Source: an uncultured Mediterranea sp. (GTDB lineage: Bacteria; Bacteroidota; Bacteroidia; Bacteroidales; Bacteroidaceae). Taken from it: a stretch of DNA of 58,524 nt. The notes below the pieces were generated by a model, which ran no database searches, had not been told where the DNA came from, and saw only the letters and a list, made by a program, of their open reading frames with translations. A program made the position numbers and the translations under genes. Of this stretch, positions 16,817-24,897 are shown one piece after another. Numbering within the stretch: the first letter of the stretch is position 1; each line of letters opens with the position of its first letter. Location of the stretch: positions 1 to 58,524 of the forward strand of contig CAMACX010000016.1 in the NCBI GenBank assembly GCA_945831575.1. Reading direction: 5' to 3'.

Positions 16817-16837
16817 GACCGTCAACCGTCAACAACG
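16817..16837. repeat. Dispersed GTCAA-word repeat copy
   Basis: GACCGTCAACCGTCAACAACG, a shortened relative of the copies at 4917, 13871, 15051 and 18502. The rest of the 455-bp gap 16635-17089 contains the ATPase D module, this repeat, and the promoter and operator of ATPase E. Confidence 0.6.
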
Positions 16838-16959
16838 CTTAAAATCTTCCTTCGGATGGGTCGTGTAGCTCTGGACAGAAGCAACAATAGTAACATCTAT
16901 CATCATCTGATTTTAAGGAAAAATATATTTATAAGAATTGCTGAATCAAAGAAAAATAT

Positions 16960-16967
16960 TACTTTTG
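16960..16967 (+). promoter_or_regulatory. -7 box of ATPase E
   Basis: TACTTTTG, 122 bp before the ATG at 17090. The leader between them is filled by the three repeats at 16973-17069, so any protein bound there would sit in the transcribed leader. Confidence 0.5.
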
Positions 16968-16972
16968 CAAAC

Positions 16973-17069
16973 AAAAGTCGTTTGAAAAACGTGTGTAATT
17001 CATAAATAAGTCGCTTTGAAAACGTGAACATTCTTATGAAAAGTCGTTTGAAAAACGTGTGTTATTCAT
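16973..17069 (+). repeat. 31-bp repeat, three copies at a 33-bp period, in the leader of ATPase E
   Basis: Units at 16973-17003 and 17039-17069 agree in all but one base (core AAAGTCGTTTGAAAAACGTG). The intervening unit from 17006 is a diverged copy. The period is 33 bp, the same as for the unrelated repeats before ATPase A. No CRISPR is implied, because the 'spacer' is itself a repeat copy. Confidence 0.75.
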
Positions 17070-17089
17070 CTTAATCAAATTAATATCAG

Positions 17090-18418
17090 ATGTTTAAAAG
17101 GAAGATAGAAGCAAAGCTCCTTGAGTGGAAGAAAAGTAAGGACAAAATGCCAATAGTTATCAAGGGTTGTCGCCAGTGTGGAAAGACCTTCTCTGTACTC
17201 GACTTTGCTAAAAAGAACTATAATCATGTGATATATTTGGATTTTTTCCAGAATCCTCAGTATAAATCATTGTTTGATGACTCTCTTGAGATTGACAATC
17301 TTATAATGAATATATCCACACTGATTCCTGGCACACGTATGGTACCTGGAGAAACCTGTTTTGTGTTTGATGAGATACAGGATTGTCCCCGTGCTCGTAC
17401 TTCACTGAAGTTCTTCAAGACAGATGGTCGTTTTGACGTTATCTGCACCGGCTCACTGCTTGGAGTAAGTGGTTATAAATCGCAGCTGGCAGATGAGGAA
17501 AAGTGGGCACCTATACCTGTCGGCTACGAAAAGATTGTCGATATGTATCCAATGGATTTTGAGGAATGGCTGTGGGCAAATGGCATTCAAGAGGCTGTGG
17601 TCAGTAAACTGGAAGGCTGTTTGTCATCAAGTACTCCTGTGCCAGAAGTTATACATAGGCGAATGACGCAACTTCTCCAACAGTATCTTATTGTCGGTGG
17701 AATGCCACGTGCTGTAACCGTATTTATGGAGACGCATAACATGCAGGAAGTGGCTAGTGTACAGAGGACAATCATCGATGAGTACAAGTCGGATATGTTG
17801 AAATATGCATCTCAGCCTGATAAAGCCCGGATAAGGGAGTGCTTTGAATCAATACCCAAGCAACTTAGCCGTGAAAACAAGAAGTTTGCCTACGCACAGA
17901 TTAGGACGAATGGGCGTGGACGTGACTATCTAGGCAGCCTTCAGTGGATAGAGGATGCAGGGATAATCCGTAGATGTTATAATCTTGAAATTCCAGAATT
18001 GCCGTTGGGCGGTCATGCGATAGCTGATCAGTTCAAGGTCTATATGGCAGATACGGGATTGTTTGTGAGCATGCTTGATCCAGAGACAGCGTTTGATATA
18101 CTGAAGGGGAATCTTTATGGCTATAAAGGCGCAATATTCGAGAACCTCATTGCTGATATTTTTGGCAAAATGGGACGCAAACTATACTATTACCGTAAGG
18201 ACAGTGGCCTGGAGGTAGATTTCGTAATGCGCTATGCAGGCGAATGTACTCTTGTAGAAGTAAAGGCGTCCAGTGGGAATGTAAAGAGTACAAAGACCAT
18301 CCTTGCGCATCCGGAAAAGTACCATGTATCCAAGGCCATAAAACTTGGGGATTACAACATTGGCTCATCCGGTATGGTTACTACATTACCATTATATATG
18401 GCATTTCTATTAAAATAA
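17090..18418 (+). CDS. AAA_14/DUF4143 ATPase with PD-(D/E)XK-like nuclease signature (ATPase E)
   Basis: A 442-residue ATPase of the AAA_14 plus DUF4143 type. Walker A GCRQCGKT (26-33), Walker B FVFDEIQDCP (Asp94, Glu95), a sensor-like CTGSLLG, then DUF4143 with YYRKDSGLEVDFVM. The nuclease-like signature is Asp377 with Glu390/Lys392 in VEVKASSG. It starts with MFKRKIEAKLLEWKK, similar to the opening of gene A, and has no upstream in-frame extension. By eye this gene is the richest in A+T of the array, which suggests a separate arrival. It faces the sixth ATPase gene across a 198-bp gap with another GTCAA-type repeat. Confidence 0.88.
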   Translation: MFKRKIEAKLLEWKKSKDKMPIVIKGCRQCGKTFSVLDFAKKNYNHVIYLDFFQNPQYKSLFDDSLEIDNLIMNISTLIPGTRMVPGETCFVFDEIQDCPRARTSLKFFKTDGRFDVICTGSLLGVSGYKSQLADEEKWAPIPVGYEKIVDMYPMDFEEWLWANGIQEAVVSKLEGCLSSSTPVPEVIHRRMTQLLQQYLIVGGMPRAVTVFMETHNMQEVASVQRTIIDEYKSDMLKYASQPDKARIRECFESIPKQLSRENKKFAYAQIRTNGRGRDYLGSLQWIEDAGIIRRCYNLEIPELPLGGHAIADQFKVYMADTGLFVSMLDPETAFDILKGNLYGYKGAIFENLIADIFGKMGRKLYYYRKDSGLEVDFVMRYAGECTLVEVKASSGNVKSTKTILAHPEKYHVSKAIKLGDYNIGSSGMVTTLPLYMAFLLK

Positions 18419-18501
18419 TCCATCCCATAATGGGAAAATATGCAATCTCCTGTATCCGTACATAATCAGGTATAAGGGGTCATCAAGCCAATCGTTCTTC
18501 A

Positions 18502-18538
18502 GACCGTCAACCGTCAAGTGTCAACTGTTACCGCTGAG
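18502..18538. repeat. Dispersed GTCAA-word repeat copy between convergent ATPase genes
   Basis: GACCGTCAACCGTCAAGTG followed by TCAACTGTTACCGCTGAGG. Similarity to the copy at 13871 continues into GTGCACCTT. It is the rightmost copy I find and marks the right end of the island's repeat family. Confidence 0.65.
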
Positions 18539-18616
18539 GTGCACCTTCACCAGCGAAGGGCTAACAGTTTTCATGTACTGAAAGTCACGTCCTTCATCTT
18601 CCAGTCCAGTATTTCA

Positions 18617-20365
18617 CTATACCTCCTCGCAGACGGCCATCTCCATGCCGTGGAAGACCACGATGATGCGGTGTAGGGTGGTGTGGCCGATGGCCTGCTG
18701 CACGGTGTCGGTAGCGGCATAGCGACGTGCCTGCTCAATGGCCTCCTGACGGAGCTGCTCCACACGCTCCCTGGGTTCACGCCCCTTGGCATACTTCAGC
18801 TCGATGACGTAGCTGTGCTGCATCTCCTTGAATATCTCGATGAGCGGATGGAGGAAGAGGTCGGCATAGCCCTTCTGGGTGTCCATCTCGGATACGGGAC
18901 GGTAGAAGGGATTCTGTGCCGTCATGGCCAGGGAGAAGCCGTGTACGAAGGCTTCACCCTTCTGGCGGTCGCGCTGCGAGGCGAAGCGGCTGAGACACTC
19001 GGCGATGTAGCCGAAGTAGGGCTTCCATTCGCCCCGGGCTGCCAAGGCCACGTCCAGCCTGTATTTCTCGTTTTTGCTGTAAGTGAGGTCTATCTCGTCA
19101 TAGGTGTCAAGCAGGTAGTTGAAGAGCTGTTCGCGCACCACCTGATTGGGGATGGTGAACCTGGTATCCATGAAGTCGGTACCGGCTATGGTCAGCATCC
19201 CGAAGTAGAAGAGCAGGCTGATGAAGCAGTCGGGCGAGGTGACCTGCTCGGCAGGGAAGTTGGGCTTGAGCTGCCCCGTGATGTAGCCCTGCTCGGCGAG
19301 CGTCTGGATGATGGAGGCATCGTGGGCAAACTCCTTGTCCTTGCGGATGAGCATACGGAGCTTCTCGTAGTCGATGCGCACATTGTCCTCCAGCATGCGC
19401 CGAGGCAGTTGTCCCCCGTTGTGGACATAGTTATCTATGAAATAGAGCACCATGCAGCTGTTGTACATCGTGGTGCGTCCGTAGGACTCCTCTGCAAAGC
19501 AGTAGTTGTCGTACCAGGGCTTCATCAGCTTGATCAGCTCGTCCGTGGTGTGGTGGAACTCGCAGGTGGTGGCGTAGTAGTCGAGCATGGCCCGTACCTC
19601 CTTCTCCGAGAAGCCGGTCATCTCGTTGAACTGGGGCGAGAGGCTGTAGTTGGTGCCGATGTTGAATCCGCTGGTCACATCGTCGAGCGTCACGGGACTG
19701 ACTCCCGTGATGAAGCAGCGGCGGATGCCCCGGTCGGTCCCTCCCTTCACCGTATCGAAGAAGAGGCGCAGATAGCCCGTGCCGTGCGTCTCGCCCTTGT
19801 AGGCGGCCAGCATCTCAGGGCTGGAGAGTATCTTGTTGGTGAAATGGTCGTATTCATCGATGAAGAGGTAGATGAATTGCCCAGCTTCGCTGCAGATTCT
19901 GGACAGGTAGCTCAGCTGCTGAGCCACTCCCTCCAGTTTGAGGAGTCCTTCTTCCGCAGATGCAGGCAGGTAGTCGGCATAGCGGCGGCAAAAGAGCGTG
20001 AAGACCATCTGGCAGTAGGCATCGAGGTTCTGCTTGTAGCACTCCAGGTCTGCGTTGACCTCCGCAAAGTTGAGGCTCAGCACCAGGTACCTGGCCCTCT
20101 CGGGCGTGGGATGGTTGTAGATGTAGAGCCCCTCGTACCACTCCTTGAATCGGTCGGCCTCCTTGATGTCGTAGTAGTGCCGGAGCATGGAGAGCGTCAG
20201 GCTCTTGCCGAAGCGTCGCGGACGGATATAGAAAAAGAAACTGTTGGCCTGCTCAATCTCTTCGATGTAGCGGGTCTTATCGACGTAGTAACAGTTGTCT
20301 CCCAGCATACGGGTGAAGTCCATGATCCCGTAGGGAATGCGCTTGCGAGGGGTAGAGGTACTCAT
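18617..20365 (-). CDS. AAA-ATPase_like protein with PDDEXK_9 nuclease domain (ATPase F)
   Basis: A 582-residue protein of the AAA-ATPase_like (PF09820) plus PDDEXK_9 (PF08011) type, a large family of unknown function in Bacteroidetes. The N-terminus IPYGIMDFTRML...YYVDKT is diagnostic. Walker A is RPRRFGKS (48-55) and Walker B FIDEYD (Asp170, Glu171). The ITGVSPVTLDDVTSGFNI block is the usual sensor region. The C-terminal nuclease signature is Asp502 in YADLFL and Glu522/Lys524 in VIELKYAKG. It points toward ATPase E and has a possible TACCTTTG -7 box on the minus strand (20397-20404). Homologues occur in many copies per genome, so membership in a functional unit with genes A-E is not assured. 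Confidence 0.93.
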   Translation of the reverse strand: MSTSTPRKRIPYGIMDFTRMLGDNCYYVDKTRYIEEIEQANSFFFYIRPRRFGKSLTLSMLRHYYDIKEADRFKEWYEGLYIYNHPTPERARYLVLSLNFAEVNADLECYKQNLDAYCQMVFTLFCRRYADYLPASAEEGLLKLEGVAQQLSYLSRICSEAGQFIYLFIDEYDHFTNKILSSPEMLAAYKGETHGTGYLRLFFDTVKGGTDRGIRRCFITGVSPVTLDDVTSGFNIGTNYSLSPQFNEMTGFSEKEVRAMLDYYATTCEFHHTTDELIKLMKPWYDNYCFAEESYGRTTMYNSCMVLYFIDNYVHNGGQLPRRMLEDNVRIDYEKLRMLIRKDKEFAHDASIIQTLAEQGYITGQLKPNFPAEQVTSPDCFISLLFYFGMLTIAGTDFMDTRFTIPNQVVREQLFNYLLDTYDEIDLTYSKNEKYRLDVALAARGEWKPYFGYIAECLSRFASQRDRQKGEAFVHGFSLAMTAQNPFYRPVSEMDTQKGYADLFLHPLIEIFKEMQHSYVIELKYAKGREPRERVEQLRQEAIEQARRYAATDTVQQAIGHTTLHRIIVVFHGMEMAVCEEV

Positions 20366-20445
20366 AGGCCTTGGTGCTATTGGTTAATCCATGCGGCAAA
20401 GGTAACACTTTTCCGGCAAATTATCCCTTGGCATGGCTTTTTTTA

Positions 20446-20919
20446 TTACTCCTCCGTCCGGCACTCCTTGAAATGCATCTCTTGCTCGGCCTTCTCCTTG
20501 GGGAAGACAAAGTAGGTACAGGTGGCCTCGGTGCAGACGCGTCCCGTGGAGTCGGAGAGGGTGGCCTCGATGAGGACGATGTTGCGCTTCTGCTCCACGA
20601 TGTGGGCACGGAGGGTGAGCAGCGGGTCGGAGGTCGATACAGGCCTTTTGTATCGGGTCTCCATGCGTGAGGTGACACCGGCCGTCTGTAGCTTGCGGGT
20701 CACGGTCCAGCCGCATATCTCATCGAGCAGCAGGGCCTGGATGCCTCCATGGAGTGTATTGACCCAGCCCTGATAGTCGGGCGTGGGTTGCCACTGGCTG
20801 ACGATGTCGTCACCCTCTTCGTAGAACTGGAGGTGGAAACCGAAAGGATGGTTGGGGGCGCAGCCAATGCAGTGGTAGCCGGCCATGCCCTCCCAAGGAT
20901 TGATGATACGCTTCAGCAT
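20446..20919 (-). CDS. PaaI-type hotdog thioesterase
   Basis: A 157-residue single-domain hotdog protein. NTLHGGIQALLLDEICGW (about 54-71) matches the HGG...DE helix motif of PaaI/YiiD-type acyl-CoA thioesterases, and MetRYKRPV is the usual following strand. It probably hydrolyses small acyl- or aryl-CoA thioesters in the cytosol; the substrate cannot be told. Two cysteines near the N-terminus (HCIGCAPNHPFG) are seen in many Bacteroidetes members. It lies 26 bp after the acetyltransferase gene on the same strand and is likely its operon partner. Confidence 0.85.
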   Translation of the reverse strand: MLKRIINPWEGMAGYHCIGCAPNHPFGFHLQFYEEGDDIVSQWQPTPDYQGWVNTLHGGIQALLLDEICGWTVTRKLQTAGVTSRMETRYKRPVSTSDPLLTLRAHIVEQKRNIVLIEATLSDSTGRVCTEATCTYFVFPKEKAEQEMHFKECRTEE

Positions 20920-20945
20920 GATAGGTTGTTCTTAGAATTGTTGAT

Positions 20946-21437
20946 TTACAGCTTCTGATAGGCCAGACGCTCATCGCCGTTGAGGAGGTAGATGATGCCG
21001 CAGTAGGTGAAGCCGTTCTGCTCCATGAGGTGCTGCATGATGTGGTTGTCGCGGTGAGTATCTACGCGCAGGTTGGGTATCTGGCGGAAGCACCAGTCGA
21101 AGCAGGTGCGGGCTATGCCGTGGCTCTCGGGGGCACTGGCCAGGCGGTGGATGACTCCATAGGGCTTGGTGTCGTCGAGCCATGCGCCGCCCTCGATGCG
21201 GGCGTAAGTCGGTTCACCTGTCAGGATGAAGGCAAAGGTGGCGATCACCTCACCCGAGGCATCGGTGATGACGTAACTGTTGCCGTCGGCTATCTCCTGG
21301 CGGATCTGTGCCGCTGAGGGGTAGCCGCCGGTCCATTGCTTGAGGTTGCCGCTGCTGCGCATGATGCCCCGGGCTGCATCAAAGAGCTCCATCATGCGGG
21401 CAAGGTCATTGGGGATGGCTTTACGGATATGCATCAT
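20946..21437 (-). CDS. GNAT-family N-acetyltransferase
   Basis: A 163-residue protein with the GNAT fold: N-terminal IRKAIPNDLARMMELFDAAR, central YVITDASGEVIATFAF strand, and RLASAPESHGIARTCFDWCF in place of the acetyl-CoA pyrophosphate loop, then LRVDTHRDNHIMQHLMEQNGF, a strong C-terminal GNAT signature. It transfers an acetyl group from acetyl-CoA; the acceptor is unknown. It begins 15 bp after the helicase gene ends, so the two share a transcript. Confidence 0.88.
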   Translation of the reverse strand: MMHIRKAIPNDLARMMELFDAARGIMRSSGNLKQWTGGYPSAAQIRQEIADGNSYVITDASGEVIATFAFILTGEPTYARIEGGAWLDDTKPYGVIHRLASAPESHGIARTCFDWCFRQIPNLRVDTHRDNHIMQHLMEQNGFTYCGIIYLLNGDERLAYQKL

Positions 21438-21452
21438 AGGGCTATTCCTGTC

Positions 21453-23918
21453 TTAAGATTCAGATGATTGGAGCGAAAGCCGTCCGGTGAAGTAGGCTTC
21501 GATGAAGTCCCACCGCTCGGCATCGGTGAGCTGCTGGTTGCCGAAGAAGCGGTTGTACAGCTCAATCTGTTGCTGGAAGTGCTGCTCCTCCTCGTCCAGG
21601 ACCTGATTGCGGTAACTGCCCTGCCGGGCTATCTGCTCCAGGGCGTGGGGCTGCAGGAAGCGGACCTCCACACAGGGGGAAGCGCCTCCCTCTACGCTGA
21701 AGGCCACCGAGCCGAGCATGGAGAGCAGGTTGAGCAGCAGGTTGAGGTCGGAGAAGGGGGTGCAGAAGCAACGGATGACCTCGCCGGCAGAGCCTGCGAT
21801 GTACTGCTGCATCAGCTTGCGGTAGCGCTGCAGCAGGAGGTCGAAGCCGCGGGTCACGGTAAATTGCAGTTCGGTGCTCTCCTTCTTGCGCGCACTGCTG
21901 ATGTAGCTCACGCTGCGTCCCTCCTCCACACGACTCTCCAGCAGCTGGCCGATGAAGCGCTTGGCACTCCGCACGTCGAGCTGGTGTGCCTCAAAGAGGG
22001 CGCGGAGGCGCGATTCGTCGAATTTGCCCTTGTTGCGGGTCAGGGCCTCACGGAGCAGGGCTGTAAGGTCGGCAAAGAGGGCATCCACGCGCTGGATGAT
22101 CCGCTGGGCATCCTCCTTGAGCAGTACGTCGTGGCACCCCACGGCTACGGCGCGGGCACCCTCCAGGAGCGTGCCGTTCATCAGCTTCTGCTTGAATTCG
22201 CGGTAGCCCAATTCGGGAAACTCATGCTCCCAGAGTGCTTCGGTCTGCAAGCGCCAGAGCGGGGGTTGGCCGTTGACGGGCGTCACGTAGGAGGCATAGC
22301 GGCGGGCAAAGGCATCACCCGTCTTGTCCTGCAGGTAGCAGTCGGTGAGCAGGCGGCAGGGAGCCACCTCGATGACCGTCTGGCCTGTGCGTCGCTTCAG
22401 GTCCTCCTCCATCCAGAGCAAAGCCGTCTTGACCAGCTGGCCCAGGTCACTCTCATACTCCAGCTTATTCTTGGCGCGGGGCAGCTTGACCACATATTCG
22501 AAGTCACTCACGGGTACGAGCATCTGCTCGGGCTGCCCCTTCATCCGGTAGAGTTCGCAGAGCTTGAAGAGTATCAGCTCCATCTGCTCCTCACCGATGC
22601 CGCCCACCTGATGCAGCCGGGTCATGTAGTAGAAGTCGCGCTCGTGGAAGTCGGTGGCAGCCACTGCCTGCACCTCAGCCTCACGGCCGGCACGGCCTAT
22701 CTCCTGTACGTAATCCACGAAGGTGCTCGACGGGGCCACGTGATAGACCCTGTCAATATCGGGGATATCCACTCCCATGCCGAATGCCTTGGTGGCCACG
22801 ATGAGCCGCTTCTCCCCCTCACAGAAAGCACGTACGATGGCCGCTTTCTGCTCCTTCTCCTTCTTGCCGTAGTAGGTGGCCACATAGGGCCAGCTTTGCG
22901 GAGCCACCCAGCTCTTGGCCCGGATGTCGAGACTGCCGGCAAAGGGGAAGTAGAGCAGGGTCTTGTGACGGGCCACATACTCTTCCACACGGGCTGCTAT
23001 GGCCCGCTGCTTGGCTTTGTCATAGGTCTCTCCCTCCTCGAAGGTGAGCGGACGGATGTCAAAAGTGATGTTCTCGCGACGGGCGGTACCCATGTAGAGC
23101 AGGCAGGGCGCCATCTGCAGGGAGCTGATGGTCTCCATCACCATGTCGGTATGTGGCTGGGGGCTCCATACGGCCGTGGCCGTCAGGGCAAAGAGGGGGA
23201 AATGATAGCCAAGCGACTGCTTGAGGGAGGCGAGGTAGCGGCCAAGGAACCAGTAGTCCACGCGAAACTCGCGTCCCCACGTGGTGACGGTATGGGCTTC
23301 ATCAATCACCACCATGCCGATGCGGCGGTTGCCGATGAAGCGGTGGATGTCGTAGGCCAGGAGCAGCTCAGGCGAGAGGTAGAGGATGTCGGCTTCGCCA
23401 TCGTGTACGCGGCGGTAGGCCTCGGCCTTCTCTTCGGGCGAGAGGTCGCCCGAGGCATAGGCCACGCGGTCGTAGCCCTTGGATTGCAGGCTCTCCACCT
23501 GGTCGATGATCAACGCTTTGAGCGGCTCGATGACCAGGGTGAGCAGGCCATGTTCACGCCCCAGGTAGATGGCAGGCAGCTGGAAGAGCAGCGACTTGCC
23601 GGCTCCGGTGGGGGCGGTAAGCAGCTGATTGAGGGGATGGTCCACACGTTGCAGCGAGGCTTCGGCGGTATGGACCACCTGCTCTACGATGGTGCCCTGT
23701 GAGAGGCTGACGGTGCGGGCATCTACCCGGAGGTCGGCATAGAATAGCATGTCGCGCCACGAGGTGTAGCCCCACACCTCTTCAAGCAGCTGCCGCAAGG
23801 CAGGCCGGCACTGCTGCGGATAGGCAGCAAACAACGGGGAAGATAACCAGTGCGCCCCTTGTTGGACGTAGAGATTCTCTTCCCCGTTGTCAGTGAAAGT
23901 GGAATGTTCGTGCTCCAT
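21453..23918 (-). CDS. RecQ-like superfamily 2 DNA helicase
   Basis: An 821-residue ATP-dependent helicase. Walker A APTGAGKS is at 102-109, the DEAH box at 206-209 (VVIDEAHTVTTWG), and motifs V-VI read FGMGVDIPDIDRVYHV...QEIGRAGR, all RecQ-like. The 100-residue N-terminal part before the helicase core and the 400 residues after it do not look like the RQC zinc domain or HRDC domain of classical RecQ, so I do not call it RecQ. It could act in DNA repair or phage defence; DpdF-type helicases look somewhat like this, but no dpd neighbour exists here. It lies in a tight minus-strand run between a DUF2795-type gene (17 bp upstream) and the acetyltransferase. Confidence 0.85.
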   Translation of the reverse strand: MEHEHSTFTDNGEENLYVQQGAHWLSSPLFAAYPQQCRPALRQLLEEVWGYTSWRDMLFYADLRVDARTVSLSQGTIVEQVVHTAEASLQRVDHPLNQLLTAPTGAGKSLLFQLPAIYLGREHGLLTLVIEPLKALIIDQVESLQSKGYDRVAYASGDLSPEEKAEAYRRVHDGEADILYLSPELLLAYDIHRFIGNRRIGMVVIDEAHTVTTWGREFRVDYWFLGRYLASLKQSLGYHFPLFALTATAVWSPQPHTDMVMETISSLQMAPCLLYMGTARRENITFDIRPLTFEEGETYDKAKQRAIAARVEEYVARHKTLLYFPFAGSLDIRAKSWVAPQSWPYVATYYGKKEKEQKAAIVRAFCEGEKRLIVATKAFGMGVDIPDIDRVYHVAPSSTFVDYVQEIGRAGREAEVQAVAATDFHERDFYYMTRLHQVGGIGEEQMELILFKLCELYRMKGQPEQMLVPVSDFEYVVKLPRAKNKLEYESDLGQLVKTALLWMEEDLKRRTGQTVIEVAPCRLLTDCYLQDKTGDAFARRYASYVTPVNGQPPLWRLQTEALWEHEFPELGYREFKQKLMNGTLLEGARAVAVGCHDVLLKEDAQRIIQRVDALFADLTALLREALTRNKGKFDESRLRALFEAHQLDVRSAKRFIGQLLESRVEEGRSVSYISSARKKESTELQFTVTRGFDLLLQRYRKLMQQYIAGSAGEVIRCFCTPFSDLNLLLNLLSMLGSVAFSVEGGASPCVEVRFLQPHALEQIARQGSYRNQVLDEEEQHFQQQIELYNRFFGNQQLTDAERWDFIEAYFTGRLSLQSSES

Positions 23919-23935
23919 GGCTCGTCGTCACGGGA

Positions 23936-24157
23936 TCAATACTCTTCCTCGTTGAAGAAGAAGTCCTCCTTGCTGGGGTAGTCGGGCCAGATGTCTTCGA
24001 TGCTTTCGTATATCTCGCCTTCGTCTTCCATTTCCTGCAGGTTCTCTATGACTTCGAGCGGTGCGCCCGAACGGATGGCATAATCAATCAATTCGTCCTT
24101 GGTTGCCGGCCAAGGGGCATCCTCCAGTTTGGATGCCAGTTCCAATGTCCAATACAT
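23936..24157 (-). CDS. DUF2795-family small acidic protein
   Basis: A 73-residue acidic protein. The pattern WPATKDELIDYAIRSGAPLEVIENLQEM is that of DUF2795, a small helical family with a conserved Pro...Asp/Glu-Leu...Tyr-Ala pattern. Function unknown. The start MYWTLELASKLEDAP is usual for Bacteroides members. It is 17 bp upstream of the helicase on the same strand and may be translated with it. Confidence 0.8.
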   Translation of the reverse strand: MYWTLELASKLEDAPWPATKDELIDYAIRSGAPLEVIENLQEMEDEGEIYESIEDIWPDYPSKEDFFFNEEEY

Positions 24158-24228
24158 AGTCTGACTCGTTTAAAAAATGAACAAAACTTACTGTTTTTCA
24201 ATTTTGCGGCAAAAGTATAAAAAATCTC

Positions 24229-24822
24229 TTATTTACAACGCTTATTCCATATTATTTCCTCTTTTTTTTCATCTACATTGAGCTTTCTTGACAAAACGAA
24301 GAGATAATCAGACAAACGGTTAACGTATGCAAGCAATTCGGGGGCTACATCGGCCTGTTCGGCCAGGGCGAGGATGCGGCGTTCGGCCCTGCGGCACACG
24401 GTGCGGCAGACATGGGCTACGGCGGCTGCCCTGCCTCCGCCGGGCAGGATGAAGAGGCGGAGTGGGGGGAGCTGGCTTTCGATGCGGTCGATGGCCTGCT
24501 CCAGTTCGCTCACCATCTCGGGAGTGATGATAGCCGTGGGGCGTGGAGGCAGCTTGGAGGTATCGGTAGCGAGGGAGGCTCCTACGGAGAAGAGGTCGCT
24601 CTGCACACGGAGTAGCAGCGCTGCATCCACGGCACGGGCTGCCGCTACGGACTCATCGGTTGTGGGGTCGGCCAGATAGGTGTGCAACAGGCCGAGCTGG
24701 GCGTTGAGTTCATCCACGGTACCATAGGCCTCCAGACGGAGGTCGGTCTTGGAGACGCGTGTGCCTCCGATCAAGGAGGTCTGTCCGGCATCGCCGGTAC
24801 GGGTATAGACATTGCTTTTCAT
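24229..24822 (-). CDS. Cob(I)alamin adenosyltransferase, PduO type
   Basis: Transfers the adenosyl group of ATP to cob(I)alamin, making adenosylcobalamin for methylmalonyl-CoA mutase and other B12 enzymes. The 197 residues cover the whole family. [14 protein letters not shown] (about 7-20) is the ATP-binding N-terminus, [16 protein letters not shown] follows, and [13 protein letters not shown] is the conserved arginine helix. The last residues are lysine-rich. It starts at 24822 with a short AT-rich leader holding three AGGTGTTCA-like repeats (24848-24895). Confidence 0.93.
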   Translation of the reverse strand: MKSNVYTRTGDAGQTSLIGGTRVSKTDLRLEAYGTVDELNAQLGLLHTYLADPTTDESVAAARAVDAALLLRVQSDLFSVGASLATDTSKLPPRPTAIITPEMVSELEQAIDRIESQLPPLRLFILPGGGRAAAVAHVCRTVCRRAERRILALAEQADVAPELLAYVNRLSDYLFVLSRKLNVDEKKEEIIWNKRCK

Positions 24823-24897
24823 GATGTTGATGTATATTATATATAATAGGTGTTCATAATATATGTACAGGTGTTCAGTATAATATAGGTATTCATC

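Noticed and set aside
16973..17069. Two 31-bp repeats separated by 35 bp, resembling a minimal CRISPR
   Set aside because: The 'spacer' is a diverged copy of the same repeat, the unit is not palindromic, there are only three copies, and no cas gene is in the window.
10950..18418. Reading the ATPases as transposition helpers of the IstB type
   Set aside because: IstB proteins are about 250 residues, lack the C-terminal nuclease-like part and accompany an IstA transposase; none is present, and no terminal inverted repeats of an insertion sequence are seen.
21453..23918. Calling the RecQ-like helicase DpdF of a 7-deazaguanine DNA modification system
   Set aside because: No dpdA or other dpd gene is nearby, and general RecQ likeness is not enough.
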